DNA of 64,000 bases, taken from Fragum whitleyi. Its lineage: Eukaryota; Mollusca; Bivalvia; Cardiida; Cardiidae. Both the position numbers and the translations under genes were made by a program. The notes under the pieces were generated by a model, which saw nothing but the letters and a program-made list of their open reading frames with translations, was not told the DNA's origin and searched no databases. The stretch lies in contig OX411552.1 of the NCBI GenBank assembly GCA_948146395.1, positions 1,598,001 to 1,662,000 on the forward strand, in the 5' to 3' direction. Below are positions 1 through 11,474 of the stretch, one piece after another (the stretch's first letter is position 1; every line of letters begins with the position of its first letter).

Positions 1-1229
1 GGCCTGAAGGACACTCACACGATCTGAATGAGTTTTTAGTTTTAATCAATAGAACCTCTGTCTTGTCATAATTAAGTTTCAACTTATTTTCACACATCCA
101 AATTCCAACAGTGGAAATGCAGTCTTCCACTTGTGTAATAACTGATCTAATTTGTGACGGGACAGCAGAATTGTACAGCTGAGTGTCATCAGCAAATGAT
201 TGATTTAGCACACATTGCCTGTCGATAAGGGACAGTAAAGGCCTGGTGTACATGACGAAAAGGACAGGTCCCAATACAGAACCTTGTGGGACACCATACA
301 CTAGATTTTCAGGATCGCAACTATAGTTGCCTACAGAAACAAACTGCTGTCTGTCGAGCATGTATGACTTGAACCAGGAAAGGGCAGTCCCAGATATGCC
401 AAAAACAGACTGTAAGGTGTTTGCCATAATAGTATGGTCAACGGTATCAAATGCAGCAGACAGGTCTAGTAAGGCGAGCAAGGATACATGACCGCGATCC
501 AGAGCGAGCAAGATATCATTCGTTACTTTAAGTAAAGCAGTTTCTGTACTGTGACAAGGCCTGTATGCTGATTGGTTGGGACTTAACAACGAATTTGAAT
601 TTAGATAATCAAACAGCTGTTTCAATACAACCTTTTCAATAATTTTTGACAAAAATGATAAGTTCGAGACTGGACGATAATTCCTAAAATTGTTGTGATC
701 TAGTCCAGGTTTCTTCAGTAAAGGTCTAACAACAGCTGTCTTACATGCTGTGGGGAAGACACCCGTTGATAGGCTGTGATTTATAATTTTCACAATAATT
801 GGAAGTAAAGAATCAATACATTCTACCAATAGAGACGTAGGTATAGGATCTAAAGAGCACGTAGTTGGCTTAGAACTGACAATGATCTTTCTGACTTCAA
901 TTTCTGTAACTGCTTTGAATGCTGTAAATGAATGAGAAACAATGTTATGATTCACAGAGTTTGAGACTGAAACATACATTGATAGATTATCTAGTTCAGT
1001 ACGTAGATTTGAAATCTTAGATGTAAAAAAGTTTATGAATTTACTAGGTAATTCATTTTCATGAAAGTCTGTAGGAAGAGGGTCTGTTCCATCGAGACCA
1101 CTCAAAGTCTTATACACATTGAACAACTTTTTACTGGAATCACAGTTTGAAATTTGATGACTATACCAAGTCGTTTTGGCATCGTGAACTATAGAAGTCA
1201 CTTTTCGTTTGGCAGTGGAATACACTTGC
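1..1229 (-). CDS. LINE reverse transcriptase, partial
   Basis: Translating the minus strand from about 1229 down to base 1 gives one open frame that I could follow without a stop. It contains the conserved RT blocks in order: PLLKKPGLDHNNFRNYRPVS, a QSAYRPCHSTETAL block, the LLDLSAAFDTVDH block with the first catalytic Asp, GVPQGSVLGP, then FADDTQLY with the catalytic Asp pair. The right end is set by the MITE at 1230-1458, and the frame runs off the left edge of the window. It was part of the same long ORF as the endonuclease at 1476-2818 before the MITE inserted. Confidence 0.75.
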
Positions 1230-1458
1230 TTAACCCTTTCCTGTTTTACAAAATTTTGGACAGGTCCAAATTCAAAGGTTTTGCAGATGAAAATTTAAAG
1301 TGGATTTAATTTGAGAAATAACCATTCAGTAGGGTAGAAAATAGTGTGGAAAAAGAAGAAATTGCTTGTCAGAAGCAATTTCTTCTTTTTTCACGATGTT
1401 TTCTCAATCATGAAATCACAGACACGTAAAAAGCAGGGATTAAACAGCAAAGGGTTAA
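1230..1458 (-). mobile_element. TTAA-flanked MITE, family M1, copy 1
   Basis: 229 bp including a TTAA at each end. The inverted ends read TTAACCCTTTgCTGTTT, and a central hairpin AGAAATTGCTT/AAGCAATTTCT marks the family. It lies inside the LINE ORF: removing the element with one TTAA rejoins the LINE frame (TIF|KQVY). Same family at 25647, 37326 and 55853. Confidence 0.85.
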
Positions 1459-1475
1459 AAATAGTGAGTCCAGTT

Positions 1476-2225
1476 TTAAGCCACAACCCTCTCCGCACGA
1501 CGTCTATGCTGCTTTGCCTCACTTAGTTCGTCCTTCACTGCGTCATACCATGGAGCAGACCGTTTTGATGTGACCTGCCGTCGTATAGATGGAGCATGTC
1601 TATCAAGTACTGCAAGAAGTGCAGAATTCTTTGTTTCAACAGTTGGACAGGTTTCTGGGGATAACGTATTCAGGTCCATTGTAAACGCCTGGTGATCGAT
1701 ACTCCGCAATTTTCGGACATCTTTATATGTTACGGACGGAGCCGGTGTCTGTATACTTAGGTTACATACTACACAATAATGATCCGAACTAAGTTCATGA
1801 GTGACTGAGCTGGACTTGACGATGCAGTCATCTTTTCTGTGTAATATCCAGTCAAGGATATGCCCCCGGTTGTGGGTTGCCGTGTTTACAGACTGTGTTA
1901 GATTGAATGTCTCCAAGATATTGCAGATCTTACTTGTAGAAGCTCTACTGGGATCATCAAAATGAAAATTGAAGTCACCAACAATGATAGACGGACTATT
2001 GATAGAGTTACAGTACTCAAGCATGTCTGGAAATTCACGGAAAAATACAGTATCACTAAGTTTATTTTTTGCAATTGGATACATTCTATAAAGATTCCAA
2101 AATTGAATTGTCTGTGATGGCAAGGCTAACGTGACTTGGACAGTCTCGAATGATGTGTGCTGAAAAGGGAGGTCTGTAACAAATGTCAGATGCTTGGCCA
2201 AATTGTTATCAAACACGACTGCCAA
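1476..2225 (-). pseudogene. LINE endonuclease, C-terminal part
   Basis: The second half of an apurinic-type (exonuclease III-like) endonuclease. It shows a VGDFNFHFDDPS block (catalytic Asp and Asn), DWILHR, and SSDHYCV, where the catalytic Asp-His pair sits. It follows in a shifted frame from the segment at 2186-2818; the break lies near 2240-2255. After residue 249 a second small shift plus the MITE at 1230-1458 separates it from the RT. The first in-frame codon here is TTG, so no true start is implied. Confidence 0.8.
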
Positions 2226-2818
2226 ACCTCCGCCATGATGGGACCTTGGAAAGGATCTAGTGGTGCAAGACTCGCAATCTTAGCAGCATCTCCCTTTTGC
2301 TTGAACCAAGTCTCTTGAATAAATATTATGTCAATCTTCTGATCTAGAATGAACTCAGATAGAGCTATTTGCTTCTCACTCGGACCTAAAGACTGTGCAT
2401 TAAATGACGCTATACGTAATTGTCTGTCTATAGGATCTAATTTAGAACAAGAGCCTCTGATCTCAATTTGGCGAATATTGTTCCAATGTATGCCTTGGTT
2501 AATGTCCCAATTTCTCACTTTCTGACGACCCGCACGATTACCCGTATGTCTAAATAACAGTAAATTTGCGTCTCTCAATGTACACAATACTTCATTGTCG
2601 GGTCTAATAACTGACCTAGGATAAGGCCGTAGACTGAGCAGTTTTGACCTGCTATACTGCCTTAGGCTACTAACGGTATTATCCATATCTTTACTTACAG
2701 GTATTAAAGGTAGTTTAAGTGTCCATCGACCCGTGAACCGCTCACCATTCAGGTTAGATTGCCTCAGCAGCAGAAACAAGCACACAAAAATCAAAAATCC
2801 ATAATACATGCTGATCAC
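2186..2818 (-). pseudogene. LINE endonuclease, N-terminal part
   Basis: The N-terminal portion of the LINE ORF2: a hydrophobic lead, a basic linker, then LRIASFNAQSLG, whose Asn binds metal in this family, and DIIFIQETWF, whose catalytic Glu is in QET. The frame is lost just after the ETWF block and the downstream endonuclease continues in another frame. The element is therefore not currently able to make this protein. Confidence 0.8.
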
Positions 2819-3086
2819 ATATTCCTGTTTTCCAACTATGCAAATTTTCAGCTTTCTATATCTTACTGTTCTAGTGAAAAATACGAAAAATATCAGAGCT
2901 CACAAAACATGCTGCCACACTCGGCGCAATAATACGAAATATTTGCTGTTGAGGCAGAACCGGTGATTGAGACAGATTTATTTATGATGATCCATATGGA
3001 TATGGAGCCTGGCTTAAGTACTGTGGGTTATAATTGGACGTAGGTGTTGGGGTCCGAGTAAGTGAAGGACCGAATGTAGCAAAACC

Positions 3087-3326
3087 CTATGTAGACATAT
3101 CTAGTAGAGCAGGAGGATGCACTGGTTGAGAAACGTTTACATCTGACTGTTGTTGATTTTTAGATTGAGATTTTTGTTTACTGTTTTTTTGTTGTGAGTT
3201 ATTACCGTACATGACTGTTTTTCGTTTGCTGTCTTGAGACTGGGTGGGTGGGTTAATAACGTCGGTCTTTCTTTTACCCATATACTTGAGAGCATTGCAC
3301 GAATGTCGTCCTGAATGAAGAACCAT
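3087..3326 (-). pseudogene. possible LINE ORF1 remnant
   Basis: A 79-codon frame rich in Lys, Gln and Ser, upstream (to the right) of the LINE endonuclease on the same strand. Its position and basic, low-complexity composition would suit an ORF1 remnant or 5' UTR. No zinc knuckle or other domain is visible, so it may equally be chance. Confidence 0.3.
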
Positions 3327-3465
3327 CTAGTACGCTTTTGTGAAGTCTTTACTAACATTTGCGTGTCACCATAAACCTAAAAATCGCCTTCGTTTGTGGT
3401 TTATTGACACGGAAATATTTCGTGTCCGCCATGCTGTAGACTGGAAACCCTCAAACTATAATTTT

Positions 3466-3630
3466 AATAAACCGAGTGCATAGACAGATGTGATCCATTC
3501 AGAGAAAAGGATTCTTAACCCTAAATGAGTCCACTCTGTCTATATAGGCTACCATTAGCCAATTAACCTAGGGCAGGTGTCTCTAATTTGCATATCCAAT
3601 GCAACTTGCCTCCCTTTAAACCTTACATTA
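3466..3630 (-). repeat. octamer-containing repeat (family O), copy 1
   Basis: About 165 bp, inverted relative to the copy at 12905. It holds AAGGGAGG, GGATATGCAAAT (ATGCAAAT is the Oct-factor octamer) and TCTGAATGGATCA. Other copies are at 12905, 23930 and 43436. Confidence 0.7.
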
Positions 3631-3866
3631 TTCTAAACTGGTTGAAACTGAAAGATGATGCAGATGACATTGAAAGGGGATGAAATGATCCAGATCTCCA
3701 GAGAAAGGGAGTGAATTTGATTTTAGTGTGGTTATTAATTGGAATCGTCTCATTCCATTGAATACCAACAACATAGGGTTTGGATATTAAATGAGAGAGT
3801 TAGTTTGTCATCACTCTAAGTTATCTTAAATCCAGTAATTCCATGTGATAGAAAGCAATTTGTTCT
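3631..3866. other. no feature recognised
   Basis: AT-rich flank of the Gypsy insertion. The last four bases (3863-3866, TTCT) are the left target duplication of that element. Confidence 0.6.
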
Positions 3867-4728
3867 TGTAACGAAAGTAGGAAATATACATATACAGTTT
3901 TCAAAAGTTATTCCCCTTTATACAAACGACGGCATTTACATAGCAGAAAAGATAGGTTTTATATTGTACTTTGGTAGGTTTCCCCTCCATAAATATAATT
4001 TGTTAGGGATTTTATTTGTATCAGTGATTTACTTTCATTTATTTAATACCATTTATAAGTTTGAAGTGGTTTAGAATAGGCCCAAGCAACGTTACGGCAG
4101 GTCACGTGTGAATGCACTCAACAGACGCTTATTAATTATAGTAGTTATAGGATCGGTATTTTCCATCGAACTCCGGCAATACTCGTGGTCCATATGGTGG
4201 CGTCCTTGTTATCCGCTAGGGGGCGATGTTATACGAAGTATATAAATGGCTGTCCCTACTGATTTAGTCAGTCCGGGTTTGTTCATCAAGCTGTGCGGAT
4301 GGTACAAAAATAATTCAGGTCTTTGGGTAATATCCAGTGTTGAAACCTCCCTCCACACCTTCAAGGAAGCCCCGCTTTATTGAAGGCCATAGGATTAGTA
4401 CAACACTCTGCTGCCCAGGTCGTGAAACCTATTTGTAATTGAAGACGACGTAATTGAAGCTGGCTTATTGAGTCCTCGGTCACCATAAGCTACAGCTCGT
4501 AGATCTAAAGAGTCGGTAGGATTGTCGCACTTGACCTATAGATAGGGCTTCAAGGAGGACACCTCCCTGAAGCTGGTGTGATTCAACTTCATTAAAGCAG
4601 GAGTCACTGAGGCCGCTGATTTGAGGCCCATAAGCTTCAGTGAAGTGGGATCACGTGAGTAGCCTTGTTGAGGCAAGTGTTAGGTGTGAAGCCACATTTC
4701 CGCTCGGGTTCCTAGCAGGAACGCTACA
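3867..4728 (+). repeat. 5' LTR of the Gypsy element
   Basis: 862 bp with TGTA...TACA ends. It matches 11878-12739 throughout. It carries a TATA box at 4239. Confidence 0.93.
4239..4246 (+). promoter_or_regulatory. TATA box in the 5' LTR
   Basis: TATATAAA about 370 bp into the LTR, conserved at 12250 in the 3' LTR. This is the likely core promoter for the retroelement transcript; the start site is not determined. Confidence 0.55.
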
Positions 4729-4730
4729 AC

Positions 4731-4748
4731 TGGTGGCAGCGGTGGGAT
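4731..4748 (+). other. primer-binding site (tRNA-Leu type)
   Basis: TGGTGGCAGCGGTGGGAT starts 2 nt after the 5' LTR. It is complementary to the 3' end, including CCA, of metazoan tRNA-Leu(AAG), which ends ATCCCACCGCTGCCA-CCA. The identification is from memory of that tRNA. Confidence 0.8.
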
Positions 4749-4789
4749 CCTATGACAAAACCTCCATTGTCAGGCCTACCCTCCACAAA

Positions 4790-6175
4790 ATGGCTTCACT
4801 ACCTAGCAATGAAGAACTCCAGGAGCGTTTGAGGCAATTAGAACTTGCTAACGCACGATTAGAGATGCAGTGCGAGATTTCACTGCTAGAGCAGAAATTG
4901 AGTAATGTTGCTCAAGATGCTAAGAGGCCAACTGACATTGGCCGCACAAGCGTTTTTGCTACAGGTCCATGCATGGGCCCATTTAGTAGCACTCCTAGGC
5001 CAGGCATTAGTAAAGGTGGTCGAACGGAAGTTGACTTCCTAAATTCATACCAGGAAGGTAGCCCGACTCCAATCCCTCGTAGACAAAGAAGTGCCTCTGT
5101 GAAGGCTGCAACATATAACGGAACAGGTTCCTGGCATGACTACCAAGCGCACTTTGAAACTTGTGCGGAAATTACTTGGGACTACAGAGAAAAGGGGCAG
5201 TACCTAGCTGTATCTCTGAGAGGACATGCCCAAGGTGTGTTTGGTAATCTTTCATCACAAGCAAAAGATTACAATGCTCTTGTAAAGGCTCTAGAAGAGC
5301 GATTCGCTCCCCCAAACCAAACGGAGCTATACAGGGTACAGTTGAGATAGAAAAGACAAAGAGCCTCAGAAACCCTGTCTGAGTTAGGCCAAGAAATTAG
5401 GAGGCTTACTAATTTAGCCTATCCTTCAGCTCCTCCTGACCTTAAAGAGACTCTTGCAAAGGAACAATTCATTGATTCCCTTGTAAACGTAGATATGCCC
5501 CTTCGTATTAAACAAGCAAGGCCAACGAACCTCAATGAAGCTGTTAGACATGCCGTCGAACTAGAAGCATTCAATAGGGCAGAAAAGACCAAGCTTGAAG
5601 GTCAAGGAGTAATCAGCTCCACAAGCCTGGTACCTACGACTAAGAGAGCCACGGAAGATAATCCGGAAGTGATGAAGGGTTTGTTAGATGCTGTGGAGAG
5701 GCTTGAGCGTCAGATGAAAGACCTTAAAAACAATAGCTCCCAAAACTGGCGAAGGAATAGAGGCCGTCGTCCAAGATCGTGCTTCAATTGTGGAGCACCT
5801 GACCACTTTCAAGACAAATGCCCAAAATTATCAAACAAAGGCCCCTCTCTTTATGCATCACCTCAAGGTGGGCAAACTGAAAAGATCCCGAATGCAAATT
5901 CTGTGGGTTCCGGGTTATTTATCCCAGTAACTATTAATAACATGGCCCTCGAATGTTTGGTTGATACTGGGGCTACCTTGACAGTTTTGTCTTCTCGCGT
6001 ATGGGATGCATTTACCAAGGGGAATGAATCAACCCTTCATCCTTATGAAAAGACATTAATTGTAGCTTCAGGGAAGCCACTGGATGTGAAAGGAAAAGCG
6101 TCTGTGACACTAGAAATTAATGGTAGAAATTACAAAGCTACGTCATTGTGGCAGATATCGAGAATGACCTCTTAA
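4790..6175 (+). pseudogene. Gypsy gag and protease, interrupted
   Basis: The frame opens at ATG 4790 after the PBS. It starts with a coiled-coil-like segment (LRQLELANARLEMQ), then a capsid-like region (WHDYQAHFETCAEITWD), and continues past an in-frame TAG at 5348-5350 to a CCHC zinc knuckle (CFNCGAPDHFQDKC, about 5780-5821). Next comes a retroviral-type aspartic protease with the LVDTGATLTVLS active-site block near 5956. The frame ends at 6175 and the remainder of the protease/linker continues in a different frame from 6148. Described as a broken copy. Confidence 0.85.
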
Positions 6176-6678
6176 TGGGCCTTGACTTCATGAAGGACAA
6201 TAACTGCAGTGTAAATGTCAGTACAAATACATTAAGCATAAATGGAGAGCCAGTGAAACTGAATTGTGAAGGTTCCATTGGTTGTTATAGGGTTCAGATA
6301 GCAGACGACGTCATAATCCCTCCTAGATCCGAGATGCTGATAAAAGGGAAAGTTAGTGGTATTCCAAAAGATGCAAAAGGCACTTTCGTAGTAGAGCCGT
6401 CAGAAAGAATGTTACAGTCTGGAAAAGGGCTGTTAGCCAAGACCCTCGTAACGGGACATCCTCAAGTACCAATACGGCTTTTAAACACTTCTTCTGAGGA
6501 ACAGAAGTTCAACAGGGGCACCTTCATTGGAACTTTGCAGCCAGTTTTCTCAGTAGCCACCGGTTCAATGCACCATGCAGAACGTGAAATCCCTAAGCAC
6601 CTCGTAGAGTTGTACGAACAAACAACCTCTGGAATGGACGAAGCCCAATGTAAGGATGTTCTTAAACTTCTTACATAG
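6148..6678 (+). pseudogene. Gypsy protease-RT linker
   Basis: This follows the protease after a frame change within 6148-6175. It includes LLMGLDFM, typical of the C-terminal part of Gypsy proteases, and the region leading to RT. It ends at an in-frame TAG (6676-6678) just before the conserved Y-ADVFSK segment that normally precedes RT. Confidence 0.75.
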
Positions 6679-6729
6679 TATGCAGATGTTTTTTCCAAGA
6701 GTGACGAAGACCTCGGTAGGACTGGGATA

Positions 6730-7674
6730 GTGCGACACAAGATTGACACAGGAAATGCTCATCCTATAAAACAACCCTTACGAAGAGCCCCTGTTCACAT
6801 GAACCCAGAGATTGATAAGCAGATTGATGACATGCTCCAAAAGGGCGTCATCCAACCTTCGTCGAGCCCATGGAGCAGTGGCATTGTTCTTGTGACAAAG
6901 AAGGATGGTTCAAAGCATTTCTGCGTGGATTACCGTAAGCTTAACGATGTTACAGAAAAAGACTCATATCCTCTCCCAAGGATTGAGGACTCCTTGGAGC
7001 AGTTAGCTGGGGCACAATGGTTTTCATGCCTGGATTTGAACTCTGGGTATTGGCAAGTTGAGCTTGATGAAGCCAGCAGACAAAAGACCGCTTTCAATTC
7101 TAGACGTGGCTTATTTGAATTTAAGGTTATGCCCTTTGGGCTCTGCAACGCTCCTGCTACCTTTGAGAGGCTGATGGAACTCGTCCTGGCTGGGTTAAAT
7201 TGGAAGGTTTGCCTCATTTACCTAGACGACATAATTGTTCATGGTAAGACATTTGAGGAAATGACTGCTAACTTGGACGAAGTATTTAAGAGATTGCAAC
7301 AGGCAGGCCTCAAGTTGAAGCCGAGAAAATGCCAACTTTTTCGAAAGGATGTAGTTTACTTAGGTCACATTGTGACGGCCGAAGGTATAAAGACTGATCC
7401 AGCAAAGACAAGTGCCATCCAGGAATGGACCCAGCCAAGAAACTTTACTGATGTCAGATCTTTTCTAGGGCTCTGTGGCTACTACCGTAGATTCGTCGAG
7501 GGATTCTCTGAAATTGCAAAAGCTCTTCATAGGTTGACTGAAAAGGGAGTCCAATTTAAGTGGTCTGATGATTGCCAGCAAGCATTTTCGAGGCTGAAAC
7601 AAAGTCTGTGCGAAGACCCTGTTTTGGTTCATCCCGATTTCACTAAGGAATTTATTCTTGACACAAGACGCTAG
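6730..7674 (+). pseudogene. Gypsy reverse transcriptase
   Basis: The RT domain is complete: VDYRKLN, LDLNSGYWQVELDE with the first catalytic Asp, FKVMPFGLCNAPATFERLM, and LIYLDDIIV with the catalytic Asp pair. The connection GLCGYYRRFV and the start of RNase H follow. It is in the same frame as 6148-6678, separated by the TAG at 6676. The frame is lost at about 7665, right at the first catalytic region of RNase H. Confidence 0.9.
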
Positions 7675-7990
7675 CGATTTTGGAATCGGGGCAGTTCTGT
7701 CAGAGAATATTGATGGACAGGAAAGAGTCGTTGCCTACGCAAGTAAAAGTCTGACAAAGGCTGAACGTAGGTACTGTGTAACCAGAAAAGAATTGTTTGC
7801 CTTGGTTCATTTTGTCAGATATTTCCGTCATTACCTTTATGGAAAACCTTTTACAGTTCGGACAGACCACAGCTCACTGCGATGGCTCATGCGGTTCAAG
7901 AATCCAGAAGGACAGGTAGCCCGATGGTTGGAGGTTTTGTCTCCTTACATTATGAAGATAGAGCGCTGGAAAAAGACATGGAAACGCTGA
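7658..7990 (+). pseudogene. Gypsy RNase H
   Basis: An RNase H domain in a new frame: TQDASDFGIGAVL with a catalytic Asp, then ELFALVHFVRYFRHYLYG, and VRTDHSSLRWL with a further catalytic Asp. Near 7965 another frameshift removes the end of the domain; the expected tail continues in the +1 frame toward the integrase. Confidence 0.87.
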
Positions 7991-8036
7991 TGGATTAAGT
8001 CGTTCTCCATGTAAACAATGTGGCCAGAGTAGCCAT

Positions 8037-9554
8037 GTGAATGACCAAATAAATAAAGTTGGTACTAAGGAAGCAAACGAGGCAATTGATTTAAGAGAAG
8101 CACAAAGACAGGACACCGATCTCAATAAATTGCGAATTTGGATCGAAGCAGGCTCAAAACCTGACAAACAAGTCATAGGTTGTGAGGGCTATTTCTTAAA
8201 AGCCTTGCTTTCACAATGGGAGCAGCTTCAAGTAAGAAATGGCCTCATTATGAGATGTCGCGAGATAAAAGATACCGACCAAATAATCTGGCAAGGAGTT
8301 GTACCACTGCTGAAGAGAAGAGAGGTCCTGAAATACTCTCATGATATAAGGGCTTCGGGCCATCTTGGTATTAAAAAGACAATACGCTGTGTAAGTCAAC
8401 ACTACTATTGGCCTGGAATGAAAAACGATATCAAAACTTATGTCAGTGCATGTGAGGCATGTACCAAGCGTAAAGATCCCATAAAAACCAAACGTGCCCC
8501 TATGGAAATAGTAAGAAGTGGCTATCCTATGGAAAGGATTGCAATCGACATACTTGGTGAACTCCCAGAAACCGATAACAGGAATAGATATATTCTAGTC
8601 ATAGGTGATTACTTTACGAAATGGACGGAATGTCATGCCTTGCCTAATATAGAAGCAAAAATGGTTGCTTCAGTGCTTGTAAACCAGGTCATATCTCATT
8701 TCGGGGTTCCGCGGCTTATTCATTCTGACCAAGGTCGCCAATTTGAGTGCCAGCTCTTCTCAGAAATGTGCAGGATTCTGCAAATAGAGAAGACAAGAAC
8801 TACACCATATCACGCCATGTCAGATGGCATGGTCGAGCGATTTAACAAAACGTTAGTCACCATGCTTAGTGCTTTTGTCAATGAAAATCACACAGACTGG
8901 GACGAGCACCTTCAATTGGTCATGATGGCCTACCGTTCATCTGAACACGAAACAACTGGTTTTACACCAAATCAGTGTATGCTAGGCCGTGAAACGACTT
9001 GTCCGCTTGATCTTATGTACGAAATGCCCCCGTCAATTAAAGAACTCCCCATCAATCAGTGGGTTTGGGAACTGCAAGAAAGATTAGAAGTAGCCCATCG
9101 CGTCGTTAGACAAAATACTGGAGAATCTATGAAAAGACAAAGGCAATACCATGACAGCAAATTATCTCATGACAAATTTCGGGTAAACGATAAGGTCTAT
9201 GTTTATTTCCCTGTTAAGAAAATAGGTTGCTCCTCAAAATTTACATCCTATTGGAGAGGACCCTACGAAATCACCGAAAAAGTATCTGATGTTTTATATA
9301 AAGTAAATTGTGGGAGGTCAAACAATATCCAAGTTATTCATTGCCATAGATTAAGACCCTGCAAAAAGCAAATTTTATCTGGGGAGTCTTTTGAAAATAG
9401 TTCAAACGAAAGTCAGCTAGAAAATACTGATTTAAGTCAAGATTATGAAGTCTCTTTTCAGCCTAAGAGAGAGGGGCGTAAGCCAGCATGGTTAAATGAT
9501 TATGTTTTATCTCTTTCCAAGGATATGTCAATGGCAAGAACCAAAGTCAATTAG
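8037..9554 (+). pseudogene. Gypsy integrase
   Basis: A long open frame (505 codons) with an N-terminal HHCC zinc-binding region (HLGIKKT, then CEACTKRK). The catalytic core has IAIDILG (Asp), IHSDQGRQFE (Asp) and GMVERFNKT (Glu), and the C-terminal domain has YWRGPYEI and HCHRLRPC. It ends at TAG 9552-9554. The next ORF is in the same frame only 12 nt on. This domain is intact, but the upstream pol frames are broken. Confidence 0.92.
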
Positions 9555-9566
9555 AGAAAGGCAAAG

Positions 9567-10080
9567 ATGATATTCGCTAACTGCGATGAGGTCCTGGCAA
9601 CACCAGAGGACTACCGTTACCACGTGGAAAAGTGTGTTACAAAGAACTTTGGGTGTGATGAGTGCAAGAAAACATTCAGCTGCCGCAAGTACTACTTACA
9701 ACATGTTAGAAGGAAGCACGTCAATGACGAGGGCGCAACCAAGGACACCAGATCAAGTGATTGGGAAGACCAGTCGGATGTGGAAGTAGGAGAGGAGAAG
9801 CAAGACGTTGCAGAGGGCAGAATTATTTCGAAGCCGACGCCACCTACTCCAGTTCTGGCCCCAAAGAGGAGAAAAGTGTCAGAGACTGTAACTTCTCCGC
9901 GTTCGAGATCCCCTTCCCCTAACACGAGTGGCAAGGTAGAGGCAGCCATGGCAAGTGGAGACAAGATCAATACGCCAGTGAATTCAGCAACCTCTACACC
10001 TCTATCAGCTGTGATACCGGAGATAGCACCTCGAGTCCCATTAGCAGTTAGGCCGCCTGTAGTAAAGTTGACCTGTGCGT
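9567..10080 (+). pseudogene. C2H2 zinc-finger ORF3 of the Gypsy element, 5' part
   Basis: ATG at 9567, in the same frame as the integrase. One complete C2H2 finger is seen (GCDECKKTF...LQHVRRKH, Cys-x2-Cys-x12-His-x4-His). An imperfect one precedes it (NCDEVLATP...HVEKC) in which only one Cys of the first pair is present. A Ser/Pro/Thr-rich linker with basic PKRRK follows. At 10081 the ORF is cut by an inserted element and its tail resumes at 11475. The position is that of an env or accessory gene. Function unknown; nucleic-acid binding is an inference from the finger. Confidence 0.75.
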
Positions 10081-11474
10081 CAGGGGTCGTATTCACCAAC
10101 CTATTCTAAATTTTAGAATTTAGTTTAGGCTAAATTGCCCAGTCTGGACTTTCCCAAGAATGAACTAAAGTGTGCATTCACCAACGCAATTTAGAATAGA
10201 CTTAATTTAGAACGGTTTGTACAGTACTTAAGCGGCCACAGACTTACGATGGTTCCCCAATTTTGACGAGGCGCAAATGAAAAGAGTAACCATTAAGTTT
10301 TTGCCTTCACTCTTAATTTCCCTCACTTTTTTCAAATGACATTTTCATGTAATTGAATAATCATATCTAAAAATTCAATATCTTGTTGAGCAATGGATTG
10401 GGTGAATGCAAAGATCAATTAAATTAGCAATAATAACCTCGATTACAGTTGAGAGAAACAAATGTGTTTATCTAGCACTCGATAAAAAACGTGAAATATC
10501 TCGCTGTAGTTACGGGATTTAGATTTTCGATTGACAAATTGTGTATCATTTTTATAGAGTAAATAAGGTGATTATTTATGAGTAGTAATAAGTGATTTAC
10601 GCCAGTATGGTTGTTCCAATACCAAAATTAAACTTCACAATAAGAAATGAAACATTGAACAAGAAAAAAAAAACAACCAACTAAATTCAACACAAACTTT
10701 GCAACGAGGTCAACATGATTCCTACCTAAATCTTTCACCGAGAGAGCTTTCCAACTTTTCAATAAAAACAATTCGCTTTTGAAGATGTGAGAATTATAAT
10801 CTCTCTCCTTTAACTTTTCCCATGTTCATGATGTTGCTATGCAGAAAGTATCGACACCCAAACAAATAGAATCTTGAGTAAAAATGCACCAAGTTTTCTA
10901 TTGCTCGAGTTGAAATGACAATCTGCCTTCGTAATCTTTCGTCCATTTGTCTTGTTCCTATCCACACACCACCACCCCTGAAAAATTTACTTCGCTTAAA
11001 ATATATTACTCCTTAACCATCCTCCTCCCTTGTGAATGTAAATCCAACGTGAAATCCCTGAAAACTCGCCAAGAATATTGTAAAATTTAACATTCTGTCG
11101 GTATGTAAACATACACTTCAAGGTTAGATTGCGTCACAAATGTGTTTGACGTCATTCGATAAATAATTCGACCAAAAACATAAAATATGTGTCAGAAAGG
11201 AAAATTAATGGGAATTTCTTTCTATTTTGACATGTTATTTATCAATACTTTGATATAAAACAATGTTTTCCATCCGAAGCGAGGCGGACGGTCGCCATTT
11301 TTTCACATTTAGCACGGTAGGTATTAGACTTGGAAAAACGACTTTATTCTTAAGAATTTAGTCCATTCCGTAATTTAGAATGGGTTGGTGAATACGTACT
11401 AAATTCTAAATTCTTTATTCTTGGGATTTAGTGTGCTAAATTGATGCAAAATGCGTTGGTGAATACGGCCCCTG
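10081..11474. mobile_element. non-autonomous inverted-repeat element inside the Gypsy ORF3
   Basis: 1394 bp. The left end is CAGGGGTCGTATTCACCAAC and the right end is its complement with one change (T to C). Both ends also carry subterminal TTCACCAAC and TTTAGAAT copies. The interior is AT-rich without a credible ORF. CAGGG ends are usual for hAT elements, but I find no matching 5- or 8-bp target duplication (left CTGTGCGT, right GTAGAGAT), so the superfamily is open. Confidence 0.8.

Larger units (their letters stand above)
1..3465 (-). mobile_element. CR1/L2-like LINE, 3' end beyond window
   Basis: A non-LTR retrotransposon read on the minus strand. From right to left it holds a basic ORF1-like remnant, an endonuclease region (ASFNAQSLGP, FIQETWF, VGDFNFHF, SSDHY) and a reverse transcriptase (NYRPVS, GVPQGSVLGP, FADDTQLY). 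The motif wording resembles the CR1/L2/Jockey group; I cannot place the clade by eye. A MITE at 1230-1458 and a frameshift near 2250 break the long ORF. The 5' boundary is unclear; a different repeat begins about 3466. Confidence 0.85.

Noticed and set aside
6462..7217. Minus-strand ORFs over the Gypsy RT
   Set aside because: Antisense shadows of the RT frame.
9692..10099. 135-codon antisense ORF
   Set aside because: Antisense to the zinc-finger ORF3 and without a recognisable domain.
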